This document shows positions 33,139 to 41,533 of a DNA stretch of 64,000 bases, in pieces. The notes beneath the pieces are model-generated. The model was not told the origin of the DNA and did no database searches. It saw only the letters and a program-made list of their open reading frames with translations. The stretch spans positions 1 to 64,000 of the forward strand of contig JAHCII010000009.1 of NCBI GenBank assembly GCA_026129305.1. The letters are read 5' to 3'. Made by a program: the position numbers and the translations under genes. The stretch's first letter is position 1. Every line of letters begins with the position of its first letter. Source of the DNA: Anaerolineales bacterium (GTDB taxonomy: Bacteria > Chloroflexota > Anaerolineae > Anaerolineales > UBA11579).

Positions 33139-33366
33139 TTAGTCTGCGGCAGAGGCGGGGGCCGGAACCTGCAGGCCTTTCTTGTCGGTCTTGATGAATT
33201 TGTCGCCGACTTCGATGAGCATCACGGGAATGTCATCAATCACCGGATACTTGCGCCCGCACTCTTTGCAGATGAACCAGGCTTCCTGGTAAAACTCCAG
33301 TTCGCCTTCGCTCTCCTGCACACAGGCAGGGCACCTTAAAATTTCAATCAGATCTTTGCTAACCAT
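33139..33366 (-). CDS. Trm112-family small zinc protein
   Basis: 75 residues with two Cys pairs, LRCPACVQ near residue 10 and FICKECGRKYPVIDDIPVML near 31, the bacterial Trm112/YcaR pattern. In other organisms Trm112 proteins activate methyltransferases; no methyltransferase gene lies beside it here. GGAGGAAG precedes the ATG and TACAAT lies about 26 nt upstream. It is the first gene of the five-gene operon that ends with the DUF255 gene. Confidence 0.88.
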   Translation of the reverse strand: MVSKDLIEILRCPACVQESEGELEFYQEAWFICKECGRKYPVIDDIPVMLIEVGDKFIKTDKKGLQVPAPASAAD

Positions 33367-33381
33367 GCGCTTCCTCCGGTG

Positions 33382-34683
33382 CTATTGTACAGCCTCAATG
33401 CGCGCTCCCAGGCTGCGCAGATTGGCTTCCAAGTCTTCGTACCCGCGGGTGATGTGATCGATCCCGTGGATGATGGATTTTCCCTGAGCCATGATGGCGG
33501 CGATCAGATAGGTGAAACCCGCGCGCAGGTCCGGCACATTGATCTCGGCCGCCTTTAGCTGGGCTGGCCCTTTGATCACGGCGCTGTGCTTGTAGTTGCT
33601 GCTGTGAAAGCGGCAATGATTGCCCAGGCAGGTGTTGTACAGGGCGATCTCGGCGCCCATCTGCTGCAACGCGCTGACATAGCCAAAACGGTCTTCAAAA
33701 ACGGTCTCATGCACCACAGACATACCCTCAGCCTGGGTCAGCAGCAGCAGGAAGGGCGATTGCCAGTCGGTCATAAAGCCGGGGTGCACACTGGTTTCCA
33801 GGTGAATGGCTTTCAGCGGGCCGTTGTGGAAGAAGCGGATGCCTTCTTCCTTGACCTCGAAGAGGCCGCCCACGCGGCGCAGGGTGTTGAGGAAGGTTAG
33901 CAGATCCGTTTGGCGGGCATTACGAACGAATACGTCTCCGCCGGTGGCTACGGCCGCCACGCCCAGTGAGGCAGCCACGATGCGGTCGGGCATTAGGCGG
34001 TGGTTGGCTCCGTTCAGTTTGGATACGCCCTCGATGACGAAGGTGCGGTCCACGTTGTAGTCGATGATGGCGCCCATTTTTTGCAGATAGATGACCAAGT
34101 CCATCACTTCTGGCTCGATGGCGGCATTGCGTAGGATCGTGCGGCCTTGGGCCAAGGCGGCGGCCATCAGCAAATTCTCGGTGGTGGTTACGCTGGGATA
34201 GGGCAGCTCGATTTCGGCGCCGTGCAGCCCATCACTTTCGATCTGGTAGACGCCATCACGGATTTGGACTTTGGCGCCCATGCGGCGGATGCCCTCCAGG
34301 TGGAAATCCACCGGGCGGGGGCCGATCTGGTCGCCGCCCGCGGCAGCCGGGATAAAAGCCCGGCCGCTGCGGTGCAGTAGCGGGCCCATCATCATGATCG
34401 CCAGACGGTTGCGGCCGCCCAGTTCGGCGCTGATCGCATGGTTGGTGATCTGCGGTGTGTGCACGATCAGGCCGTGCGCGCTGGGGCTTTCAAACTGGGC
34501 GCCAACGGCTCCACACATCTCCTGCGTGATCAGGCGGTCGCCAATGTTGGGTACGTTGCGAAAATGGCTGGGTTGTTCGCTCAGCATTGAGGCGACCAGC
34601 AGCTTGGTGATGGAATTCTTTGCGCCGCTGACCGCGATCTCTCCGCGGAGTGGCAGGCCCCCTTCAATGCTCCATGAGGTCAT
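33382..34683 (-). CDS. murA: UDP-N-acetylglucosamine 1-carboxyvinyltransferase (MurA), Asp-type active site
   Basis: EPSP-synthase-fold enzyme that transfers enolpyruvate to UDP-GlcNAc, the first committed step of peptidoglycan synthesis. The 433 residues contain SGAKNS near 19, TTTENLLMAAALAQG near 160, MPDRI near 216, HPGFMTDWQ near 305 and VPDLRAG near 378. The catalytic loop reads AAAGGDQIGPRPVD, so residue 118 is Asp (codon 34330-34332) where most MurA have Cys; such enzymes are naturally fosfomycin-resistant. About ten extra residues with Cys and His lie near 345-365. The gene starts 3 nt after the VanW stop. Confidence 0.88.
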   Translation of the reverse strand: MTSWSIEGGLPLRGEIAVSGAKNSITKLLVASMLSEQPSHFRNVPNIGDRLITQEMCGAVGAQFESPSAHGLIVHTPQITNHAISAELGGRNRLAIMMMGPLLHRSGRAFIPAAAGGDQIGPRPVDFHLEGIRRMGAKVQIRDGVYQIESDGLHGAEIELPYPSVTTTENLLMAAALAQGRTILRNAAIEPEVMDLVIYLQKMGAIIDYNVDRTFVIEGVSKLNGANHRLMPDRIVAASLGVAAVATGGDVFVRNARQTDLLTFLNTLRRVGGLFEVKEEGIRFFHNGPLKAIHLETSVHPGFMTDWQSPFLLLLTQAEGMSVVHETVFEDRFGYVSALQQMGAEIALYNTCLGNHCRFHSSNYKHSAVIKGPAQLKAAEINVPDLRAGFTYLIAAIMAQGKSIIHGIDHITRGYEDLEANLRSLGARIEAVQ

Positions 34684-34686
34684 CAG

Positions 34687-36567
34687 CTAATTTCCTTGAA
34701 TCTGCCGGGGAGGCATATTGGGCGTCCCCGGCCCGTATTGGTAGACCGCAGCCCAGGCTTGGTATTGTGTATTGATCTGATCCTGGTGAATCACCTCGCC
34801 GTTGCGCGTCACCGTGCGGACGACGCTGACAGTGGCGCCATCTGCGGACCAGTCGACCTGTTTCACTTCGCCTCGACCCAGTTCCGCATTCTCTTCATAG
34901 ACTGGGTCGGGAGCGTCGACAATGTTGCGGGTTCCGCTGGTGTCCCAGTCCACCGTGCGGCCGTCGTAGGTTGAATAGAACTTCCAAGTGATCGTGCGAG
35001 CGGCGCGATTCACATAGGTTTCCATCAGCAGCCAGTGAGGCGTGTCGTTGCGGAACTTGAAGTCCACAATGGGAGCGAAGATGGCGGCATCCAAGCCGGC
35101 CAGGTTGGTGCGCGTGTTGCCGGCCGCGTCCATCTCGTAATAGCCGACACGGTAGGCGTGCGGGTAGCGTTCGACAATTGGGAAACCCCCGAAGAATACG
35201 GTGCGGAAGAGCGTAGTGCTGACCTGGCAGACCCCGCCGCCGACACCTTTGATGGTGCGGTCGCCGAAAATGATGAGGGCCTCGGCAAACCCGGATTCCA
35301 GGCTGATGTCACCGATGTTTTCCACCATCGAGAAGACTTCGCCGGGGGCGACCAGCAGGCCATGGAAACGCTCTGCGGAGATGGCGATGTTCTGGATGCG
35401 CTCATCGCTGGAGCCGTAAAAATAGGTGGTTTGCTCTGAAACCAGTTCGCGGATGCCCAGTTCTTCAGCGCTGATCGAATTCAGGATCCCCGGTTCGGTG
35501 TAGTCGTACTGCAGCTCGACCTGGTGGGCACCCTGGCCGATCTGGTTGTTGATGTGCTCGATGCTGGCTTGCAGATTAAGCGTGCGCCCGATGACGGCCG
35601 GTTTATAGATGTCCAGTTGCCTGGTCTCGTCGTTGAAGACGAAACGAGCATTGCGCGGTTGGGCGCTGACCTTGCTGCCCAGGCTGGCCAGGATGGCGCC
35701 CAGCTCCTGGCTGTTCAAACCCAACTGGTAGTGGGCACCGTCCAGCCCTTCTACGCGCTCCACGCTAAGCAGGCCAGCCAGTGTCTCGGGTTCCAGGGTC
35801 CAGGGGTCGGGGTTGTCTTCGTAGTCACCGCCGGGGGCGATGACCAGCGGCTGGCCCAGTAGATTTTCTGCGATGGCGGCTTGGGCGCTGACGTCCAAAA
35901 TGCGTGGCGGGGTTTCCTCCACAGCCAGCGGCACATCCACATCCTGCATTTGCATCAGTTGGGCAGCCAGCCAGGTGACGGTTTTTTCACTGTCCAGGCT
36001 CAGGCCCACCTGGCCGGGGCTCATGGATACATGCAGTTCTTGCAAGGAAAGCTGGGCCTCAATGGTAGGCTGGTTGATCTCTGCTGCGATTTGCTGCAGG
36101 ACCAGGTGGGCGACTTGGCCGTCAAAAATCAAGCGCGGGGCCAGGTCAGCGCCGCCCTGCAGGGTTTGCATTTTCTGGGCGATATTTTCCCACGGCCACA
36201 GGCTGCGGCCGAAGCCGTACGCGGCTCCCGCGGAGGCTTCGGCGTCCAGGTGCAGGCCCAGCTGGGCGGGGGTGAACTGCCAACTGCGCTCACCATAACG
36301 TAGGGTCACCTTTCCGGTGTGTGAGAAGGTGAGCTGCTGGCTGAGCAGGGCGATGGCCTCCCTGCGCCCGACGCCGCTGAGGTCCATACCAGCCACGCGG
36401 ACACCCGGCATGACTTTGCCGAGGTTGAACAGGCTGATCACCAGGGAAAAAAGCAGAGCAACCGCCGCCACCACCCCCAGAGCCGCCACCACGGCAGCCA
36501 GCACACGCGAGAACCAGGATGGCCGGGGCAGCTCAAACGATGGCTGAGAGAGTGGTTGGGTGACCAT
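34687..36567 (-). CDS. VanW-family membrane-anchored protein
   Basis: 626 residues. One N-terminal transmembrane helix lies near 22-48, so most of the protein is outside the membrane. Two putative peptidoglycan-binding (PG_binding_4-like) regions cover about 75-190 and 255-345. The VanW domain spans about 370-510 with the signature GVGGGVCQVSTTLFRTVFF. The C-terminal 60 residues are G5-like (RGEVKQVDWSADGATVSVVR). The biochemical role of VanW is unknown, although it sits in some vancomycin-resistance clusters. A TAAAAT box lies 7 nt before the ATG. The gene runs directly into murA. Confidence 0.85.
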   Translation of the reverse strand: MVTQPLSQPSFELPRPSWFSRVLAAVVAALGVVAAVALLFSLVISLFNLGKVMPGVRVAGMDLSGVGRREAIALLSQQLTFSHTGKVTLRYGERSWQFTPAQLGLHLDAEASAGAAYGFGRSLWPWENIAQKMQTLQGGADLAPRLIFDGQVAHLVLQQIAAEINQPTIEAQLSLQELHVSMSPGQVGLSLDSEKTVTWLAAQLMQMQDVDVPLAVEETPPRILDVSAQAAIAENLLGQPLVIAPGGDYEDNPDPWTLEPETLAGLLSVERVEGLDGAHYQLGLNSQELGAILASLGSKVSAQPRNARFVFNDETRQLDIYKPAVIGRTLNLQASIEHINNQIGQGAHQVELQYDYTEPGILNSISAEELGIRELVSEQTTYFYGSSDERIQNIAISAERFHGLLVAPGEVFSMVENIGDISLESGFAEALIIFGDRTIKGVGGGVCQVSTTLFRTVFFGGFPIVERYPHAYRVGYYEMDAAGNTRTNLAGLDAAIFAPIVDFKFRNDTPHWLLMETYVNRAARTITWKFYSTYDGRTVDWDTSGTRNIVDAPDPVYEENAELGRGEVKQVDWSADGATVSVVRTVTRNGEVIHQDQINTQYQAWAAVYQYGPGTPNMPPRQIQGN

Positions 36568-36618
36568 GCCCTAGATTTTACCCGTTGTGGTACTGCTATT
36601 TTGGACGACCGGGAGAAG

Positions 36619-37269
36619 TCATCCCGTCCAGGAATGCGAACAGTGAACCCCTGCGTTTTGCTGAGCCCAATCATCCCAAGTTGTGATCAGTTCGAAGGGA
36701 CTCAGGGTGCTGCGCAAGTGCTTAGGCATTAAGCCCAGCAGCACGTCGAGACTTTCTGGAGTGATGGCGACACTAGCCGCCGCGCACAGATGGTTGAGCA
36801 CTGCCACCTGATCGCGCAAAGCGCGCTGCGGTTGTTCCCAAGTTTGGCTGTACAAGGCCGGCGCGTGGCCGGCTAGGGTGTTTAGCGTGGCAAATGCGGT
36901 CAAGTCCAGCCAATGCACCGTCTCCCAGTGGTCAGAGCCACTAAGCGTGATGAGCCTTTGGGGACCTTGCAGTTGCTGTGGGCTCAGCCGGATGGCGGCA
37001 TGCGGCTGGGCATATAAGTTTTGTCTGTCGGTCAAGGGTGCTGGGTAGATCGGTCGCAGCTGCAAGGTGGTGTCCGCCTTGGTGACGGCCCACAGCCCCA
37101 GCAAACGCGGTTCCGCGCTGCGCAGGTCATCGACCAGCGCAATCAAAACCTGACTCTCTGCAGGATGTTCGGGGGCGGCCAGGACACGGCTAAGGCGGCC
37201 GACGAACAACCCCCCGATCAAGCCGAGCACAGCCAGGCCGCCGAGAACGGTTTGCCGTGGGCCGATCAT
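36619..37269 (-). CDS. Hypothetical membrane-anchored protein
   Basis: 216 residues with a single N-terminal hydrophobic segment near 7-30, then an extracytoplasmic domain. The stretch LLGLWAVTKADTTLQLRPIYP faintly resembles the start of LytR-CpsA-Psr ligase domains, but the catalytic arginines of that family are not seen, so this is not a firm assignment. Tight packing with the 68-residue gene upstream supports it as real. It is part of the run from ftsZ to murA. Confidence 0.6.
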   Translation of the reverse strand: MIGPRQTVLGGLAVLGLIGGLFVGRLSRVLAAPEHPAESQVLIALVDDLRSAEPRLLGLWAVTKADTTLQLRPIYPAPLTDRQNLYAQPHAAIRLSPQQLQGPQRLITLSGSDHWETVHWLDLTAFATLNTLAGHAPALYSQTWEQPQRALRDQVAVLNHLCAAASVAITPESLDVLLGLMPKHLRSTLSPFELITTWDDWAQQNAGVHCSHSWTG

Positions 37270-37270
37270 T

Positions 37271-37477
37271 TCACCAGAACCAGCCCAGCAGAGCGCCGGC
37301 GCAGAAACTCAGGAGCAGAGTGGCACCAGCCATGGCCTGGATGTTCCAGCCGGTGTTGTTATCAGCAGCCTTGCTGTTGGCTTGCTGGATATGGCTGAAG
37401 GGACGCACCGCGCCGAGGATCCGCACGGCGAGTTGCCAAAAACTGAGTTCCAGCCAGTGAGCGAGGCGAGTGCTCAT
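37271..37477 (-). CDS. Small hypothetical membrane protein
   Basis: 68 residues with one clear hydrophobic segment near the C-terminus (AMAGATLLLSFCAGALLGWFW) and an amphipathic N-terminal half. Its start overlaps the stop of the 79-residue gene by one base and its stop is one base from the next start. The family is unknown. Confidence 0.55.
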   Translation of the reverse strand: MSTRLAHWLELSFWQLAVRILGAVRPFSHIQQANSKAADNNTGWNIQAMAGATLLLSFCAGALLGWFW

Positions 37478-37716
37478 CAGCGGGAGGTAGTTACTTTCAG
37501 GATGCGGCCACTGTCGTCCGCCACGACGCGCACTGTGCGGCTGATCGCATGGCCGCCAGCATCCCCTGTGTGGCCTGTATAAGCCAGGAGGTAAGTTGCA
37601 TGACCGCCCGGGCTTTTTGCCCCAGCTTGCGGAGTGACCCGCGGGGCGCTGCCTGCCAGTTCGGGAAACTGGCGCAACACTTCTCTGCTGATGCGATCAA
37701 TTGTTTTTGTGTCCAT
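37477..37716 (-). CDS. Small hypothetical protein
   Basis: 79-residue soluble protein: helical N-terminus (TIDRISREVLRQFPELAG) then a Gly/Thr-rich, beta-like second half (TYLLAYTGHTGDAGGHAISR). The start lies 3 nt after the ftsZ stop. No family is recognised. Co-transcription with ftsZ suggests a role in division or envelope work, but this is inference. Confidence 0.6.
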   Translation of the reverse strand: MDTKTIDRISREVLRQFPELAGSAPRVTPQAGAKSPGGHATYLLAYTGHTGDAGGHAISRTVRVVADDSGRILKVTTSR

Positions 37717-37719
37717 TTG

Positions 37720-38919
37720 CTAATGCTCCACCAACTGCGCGTTGACCCGCGCTTTCTTGCGCAGGAAAGCGGGCACATCCAGGTCGCTCAATACCTCGGC
37801 GGGCATACTGGGCTGGCTTTCCGTGATCCTTGGTTCTGTGAAAGTCGGGGCAACTTCATAGGCCATTTTTGCCTCAGGCTCTGCGACCTGATGCTCAGGG
37901 CTGAGCAACTCTTGGTTGTGCGAAGCGGCAACCGGCTGGGAGGGTTTCTCCCCAAGGCCAGTCACGACCAGGATCACTTGGGCACGACCGTTCAGCCGTT
38001 CGTCCTGGGACAGGCCCATGACAACGTCCACGCGCTCCCCGGTCAGCGAGTTGATATGGCCTACCGCCTCGCCAACTTCGTACAAGCTCAGGTCATCCCC
38101 GCCGCTGAAGTTGGCGATGACGCCGTCTGCGTCGGCCAAGGATACGTCGCCCAGCAGCGGATGTTGCAGAGCCTGCTGGATGGCGTCCAGTACTTTGTTG
38201 GGCCCGCTGCCGTGGCCGATGGCCATCAGCGCGCCGCCACCGCGCAGCATTAGATTGCGGATGTGCGAGAAGTCTACGTTGATCAGACCTGGCTGAGTGA
38301 TCAGTTCGGCGATACCCTGCACGGCGCGGCGCAGCACATCGTCCGCCATGCGGAATGCGGTTTCCAGTGGCAGGTCTTGTGGAGCCACTTGCAGCAGGCG
38401 GTCATTGGAAATAGTGATCAGCGTGTCCGTGTGCGGCGCCAAGCGCTCCAGACCCTCCTGGGCGTTGCGCTGGCGGCGGCCCATTTCGAAACTGAAGGGC
38501 GTGGTGACGACGGCGATGGTCACGGCGCCCAGGGAACGGGCTACTTCGCCGGCCACGGCGATGGATCCGGTGCCAGTGCCGCCGCCCATGCCTGCTGCCA
38601 GGAAGACCATGTCCGCTCCGCGCAGCGCTTCTTGCAGCTCCTTGCGACTCTCCAGTGCAGCGCTGCAGCCGATCTCATAGTCGCCGCCGGCGCCCAGGCC
38701 GCGGGTGAGCAGCGGCCCCAATTGGACTTTGGTAGGCGCCTGGCTGTTCTGCAATACCTGGTAGTCGGTGTTGGCGGCGATGAACTCAACACCGGGGATG
38801 CCCAGTTCGATCATGCGGTCCACTGCGTTGCCACCGCCGCCGCCTAGCCCTAAGACTTTGATCACCGGACTGCGCAGCTCGCTGGTTGCAGTCGCAGGGT
38901 TGGGTTTTGTGTCTTCCAT
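37720..38919 (-). CDS. ftsZ: FtsZ-family cell-division GTPase with altered T7 loop
   Basis: 399-residue tubulin homologue. The N-terminal GTPase domain has VLGLGGGGGNAVDRM near residue 22, T3 loop RGLGAGGDYEIG near 73 and the tubulin signature GMGGGTGTGS near 110. The C-terminal tail DVPAFLRKK is the usual docking peptide for membrane partners. The T7 loop reads NVDFSHI, so the second acidic residue (Asp212 in E. coli) is His219 (codon 38263-38265). AAGGAG lies 6 nt before the ATG at 38919. The upstream gene ends 10 nt earlier and small unknown genes follow; no ftsA, ftsQ or mraZ is nearby. Confidence 0.9.
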   Translation of the reverse strand: MEDTKPNPATATSELRSPVIKVLGLGGGGGNAVDRMIELGIPGVEFIAANTDYQVLQNSQAPTKVQLGPLLTRGLGAGGDYEIGCSAALESRKELQEALRGADMVFLAAGMGGGTGTGSIAVAGEVARSLGAVTIAVVTTPFSFEMGRRQRNAQEGLERLAPHTDTLITISNDRLLQVAPQDLPLETAFRMADDVLRRAVQGIAELITQPGLINVDFSHIRNLMLRGGGALMAIGHGSGPNKVLDAIQQALQHPLLGDVSLADADGVIANFSGGDDLSLYEVGEAVGHINSLTGERVDVVMGLSQDERLNGRAQVILVVTGLGEKPSQPVAASHNQELLSPEHQVAEPEAKMAYEVAPTFTEPRITESQPSMPAEVLSDLDVPAFLRKKARVNAQLVEH

Positions 38920-38929
38920 CTTGGGCTCC

Positions 38930-40405
38930 TTAAGCGGCCTGCAAGTTGTCCACCGCACAGCCAGCCTGGATCAGAGTGCGCAAAGTCTCGTCTGGGTAGG
39001 CCTCCAAGCCGCCCGCTAGGGTGACACGTGAGGCGGCCAGGGCCTGCTCCAGAGAAGTGCCGACCGCGGCCTGGTGCGACTGCAGGAAGCTTCGCACTGT
39101 ATCCATGGGCCAGTGCTCTGCATGTGGCAATAGCATGTAATGCGCCAAGGTTTGGGCTTTGGTGATGCCTTTGCTGCCCGCGAGCAGGTTGTTGGGTGCC
39201 GCTGCGGGTACGGCAGTGGCGGGTTGGGTTGCCGGGGCTGATTTGGCTTTGGGCGCATTCCAGTCCAGCCATTCTTCGCCCTGCTGGTTGGGCTTGGCGG
39301 TTTGGTAGCGGAACCAGCTGTAGGTGCTGGAAGGGCTGTCCTCCGCCGCGCAGAGCAACCAGAAGTTGCAGGCCAAGACATTGGCGGGCACGTGGTTGTT
39401 GTGCGTGTCTGAGGGGGCGCGCTGTAGTGATTCGGCCATGACGATGGCGCGGCGCACAGGTTGCGCATCACGGGCCTGGCTATTTTCGCGTTGGACGCCG
39501 GCCGCTACCAGGATGATGGGCAGCACGCTGCCGGTTACGGCGCGGCTGATGGCGTTGTACCAGTCGAAGATGCGAAAGCCCATTTGGTCTTCGCTGCCTT
39601 CGGGCGTGTGGTAAGGCATGGTGGCGGGCCAATTCTCTGGGCCGCCGGCGCCCCAGGTCATGGACTGGTCGCGCGTCCAAGCATAGGCGCCCAGCACCAG
39701 GCTGGCCAACAGTTCACTTTCACCACGACCCTGCAGACCTTCCAGAGCAGAACGCAAGAAAGCCGTGTCCCAGTAATCACCACCGGGTTCCAGGGCGGGG
39801 AAGACTGGGGTCAGGCCCGCTTGGCGGGCAGCCTGAGCCAGGGGAATGAACTTGTCCAGGAAATTGTCCACCAGACCGCGCTGCGTCCAGGCCACACCAG
39901 GCCACTGGCTGCGCAGGTTGGGGCGGTCGAACAGCACTGCGTAGCGCACGCCCCAGCCGGCATAGGCTCGGAACAGAGCCGCGAAATCCTCGACAGAGTA
40001 TTCTTCTGTCAGCGGAATGTCGAACTGCAGGACGGGTTGGATGTCGCTGGTGATCAGCCCGCTGATGAATTGATCTGGGATGGCACGATCCAGCGGAGCG
40101 GGCAGGGTGATCCAATTGACGCCCAGCGATTGAATGGCCGGCAGCCATTTCTGCACAGCACCCTGACCGTAATGCTTGTAGTCTGGGAAATAGTGGATGC
40201 CCATGCGTTTGCTGCTGGAGATCTGCAATGCCGGCTGAACCGGCACTGCCTCGATGGTTTCGTCGGCAGGCGTGCTGGCGAACACCTCCTGGAAGGGGGT
40301 GCCTTCCTCGGCGCCTTCCGGGAAATCTTCGATGATGTCTGCGCTGTGGCTGATCGCCCCGGCAAAGCCATCGTCTTGTGTGTAGTATTGCGTTTCGATT
40401 TCCAT
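38930..40405 (-). CDS. Large hypothetical protein, possibly glycosidase-like TIM barrel
   Basis: 491 residues without signal peptide. An acidic N-terminal 65 residues is followed by a region near 66-330 with spaced beta-alpha units: MGIHYFPDYKHYG, SLGVNWITLP, DIQPVLQFDIPL, GWGVRYAVLFDRPN and AGLTPVFPALEPGGDYWD. This pattern suggests a glycoside-hydrolase-like barrel. An Ala/Pro/Thr-rich linker near 385-405 leads to a C-terminal helical domain. I recognise no named family and cannot point to catalytic acids. AAAGGAG precedes the ATG. It lies 10 nt upstream of ftsZ. Confidence 0.65.
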   Translation of the reverse strand: MEIETQYYTQDDGFAGAISHSADIIEDFPEGAEEGTPFQEVFASTPADETIEAVPVQPALQISSSKRMGIHYFPDYKHYGQGAVQKWLPAIQSLGVNWITLPAPLDRAIPDQFISGLITSDIQPVLQFDIPLTEEYSVEDFAALFRAYAGWGVRYAVLFDRPNLRSQWPGVAWTQRGLVDNFLDKFIPLAQAARQAGLTPVFPALEPGGDYWDTAFLRSALEGLQGRGESELLASLVLGAYAWTRDQSMTWGAGGPENWPATMPYHTPEGSEDQMGFRIFDWYNAISRAVTGSVLPIILVAAGVQRENSQARDAQPVRRAIVMAESLQRAPSDTHNNHVPANVLACNFWLLCAAEDSPSSTYSWFRYQTAKPNQQGEEWLDWNAPKAKSAPATQPATAVPAAAPNNLLAGSKGITKAQTLAHYMLLPHAEHWPMDTVRSFLQSHQAAVGTSLEQALAASRVTLAGGLEAYPDETLRTLIQAGCAVDNLQAA

Positions 40406-40512
40406 AGTCGCACTCCTTTACATGCCTGCAAGATGCAAGAGACGTGCCAAATCCTGATGATTCGCTTAGACCGCCGGAGGTAATGGCGGTATGGATGTGG
40501 TAAAACCTTTCA

Positions 40513-41496
40513 ATGATTTTGGTCACCGGTGGGGCCGGGTTCATTGGACAGCGATTGATCGCCAGGCTGTCCGAAGAAGGCGCCAGCATTCGCACACTGC
40601 TGCGGCCATCCAATGAGACGCCACGCTTGCCGCGTGGCGTGTCTGTGCAGGCGGCCATCAGCAGCCTTACGGATACGCGCGGCTTGCGGGCAGCCCTGGT
40701 GGGGGTGGATACGGTATTTCATCTGGCGGCGGTGGAGTGGAACGACCCCGCCGCCGATTTTCGTGCCACTGAAAGTGAAGGTACGCGCAGTCTGTTGGGC
40801 GCGGCAGAGGACGCCGGCGTCAAGCGCTTTATCTTTCTGAGCCATCTGGATGCTGACAGAGCGGCGGCCTATCCCATGCTGAAAGCCAAGGGGATCGCGG
40901 AGGAATTCATTCGCCAAAGCCGCATGGACTACACCATTTTGCGCAGCAGCTTGGTGTTTGGGCCTGGCGACCATTTCACCAGCGGTCTGGCCCGACTGAT
41001 CGCCTTCTTTCCGCGCGTCTTTCCCTTGCCGGCGGATGGCGAGACTATGCTGCAGCCGTTGTGGGTGGAGGACCTGGTCACCTGCCTTTCCTGGTGCCTG
41101 CAGGACCAGAGCACGGCCGGCCAAACGTATGAGTTGGGCGGCCCGGAGCATTTGACCCTGCGGCAGATCACCGAAATTGTCTTGCAAAAAACAGGGCAGC
41201 CGCGCCAATTGGTCCCCATGCGTCCCTCACATCTGCGCGTGTTGCTGCGCCTGGCGCACGTTTTATGGCCGCAGATGCCGGCGTCCAACTACTGGCTGGA
41301 TTACTTGGCAGCTGATCGCATCACCTCCTTCGATACTATTCCACGTGTATTTCACCTGTTGCCCGCCCGCTTTTCTCAGAAGAATGCTTATCTGGCCGGG
41401 GTCGAGTGGAAGGCGGAACTGAAAAAAGAGATGGAAGCACTGCGCTTGAGAATGTTGTTGCCAAACTCGAGCGATTCCGAAGTGGCGGCAGACTAA
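40513..41496 (+). CDS. NAD(P)-dependent epimerase/dehydratase-like SDR protein
   Basis: 327-residue extended short-chain dehydrogenase with Rossmann motif TGGAGFIG near residue 5, FHLAAVEWNDP near 70, and a YxxxK pair in AAYPMLKAKGIAEEF near 116. YTILRSSLVFGPGDHF near 136 and WVEDLV near 182 follow the pattern of the NDUFA9/atypical SDR group, which often lacks normal catalysis. The substrate is unknown. A weak -10 (TAAAAC) lies 6 nt before the ATG. Confidence 0.85.
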   Translation: MILVTGGAGFIGQRLIARLSEEGASIRTLLRPSNETPRLPRGVSVQAAISSLTDTRGLRAALVGVDTVFHLAAVEWNDPAADFRATESEGTRSLLGAAEDAGVKRFIFLSHLDADRAAAYPMLKAKGIAEEFIRQSRMDYTILRSSLVFGPGDHFTSGLARLIAFFPRVFPLPADGETMLQPLWVEDLVTCLSWCLQDQSTAGQTYELGGPEHLTLRQITEIVLQKTGQPRQLVPMRPSHLRVLLRLAHVLWPQMPASNYWLDYLAADRITSFDTIPRVFHLLPARFSQKNAYLAGVEWKAELKKEMEALRLRMLLPNSSDSEVAAD

Positions 41497-41533
41497 CTGC
41501 TCTTATATACTCACGCGCAGTTGCTGGCTGAGT

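Noticed and set aside
36619-37269. LytR-CpsA-Psr ligase
   Set aside because: Only a weak resemblance at one strand; the conserved Arg and Asp residues of the family are not visible.
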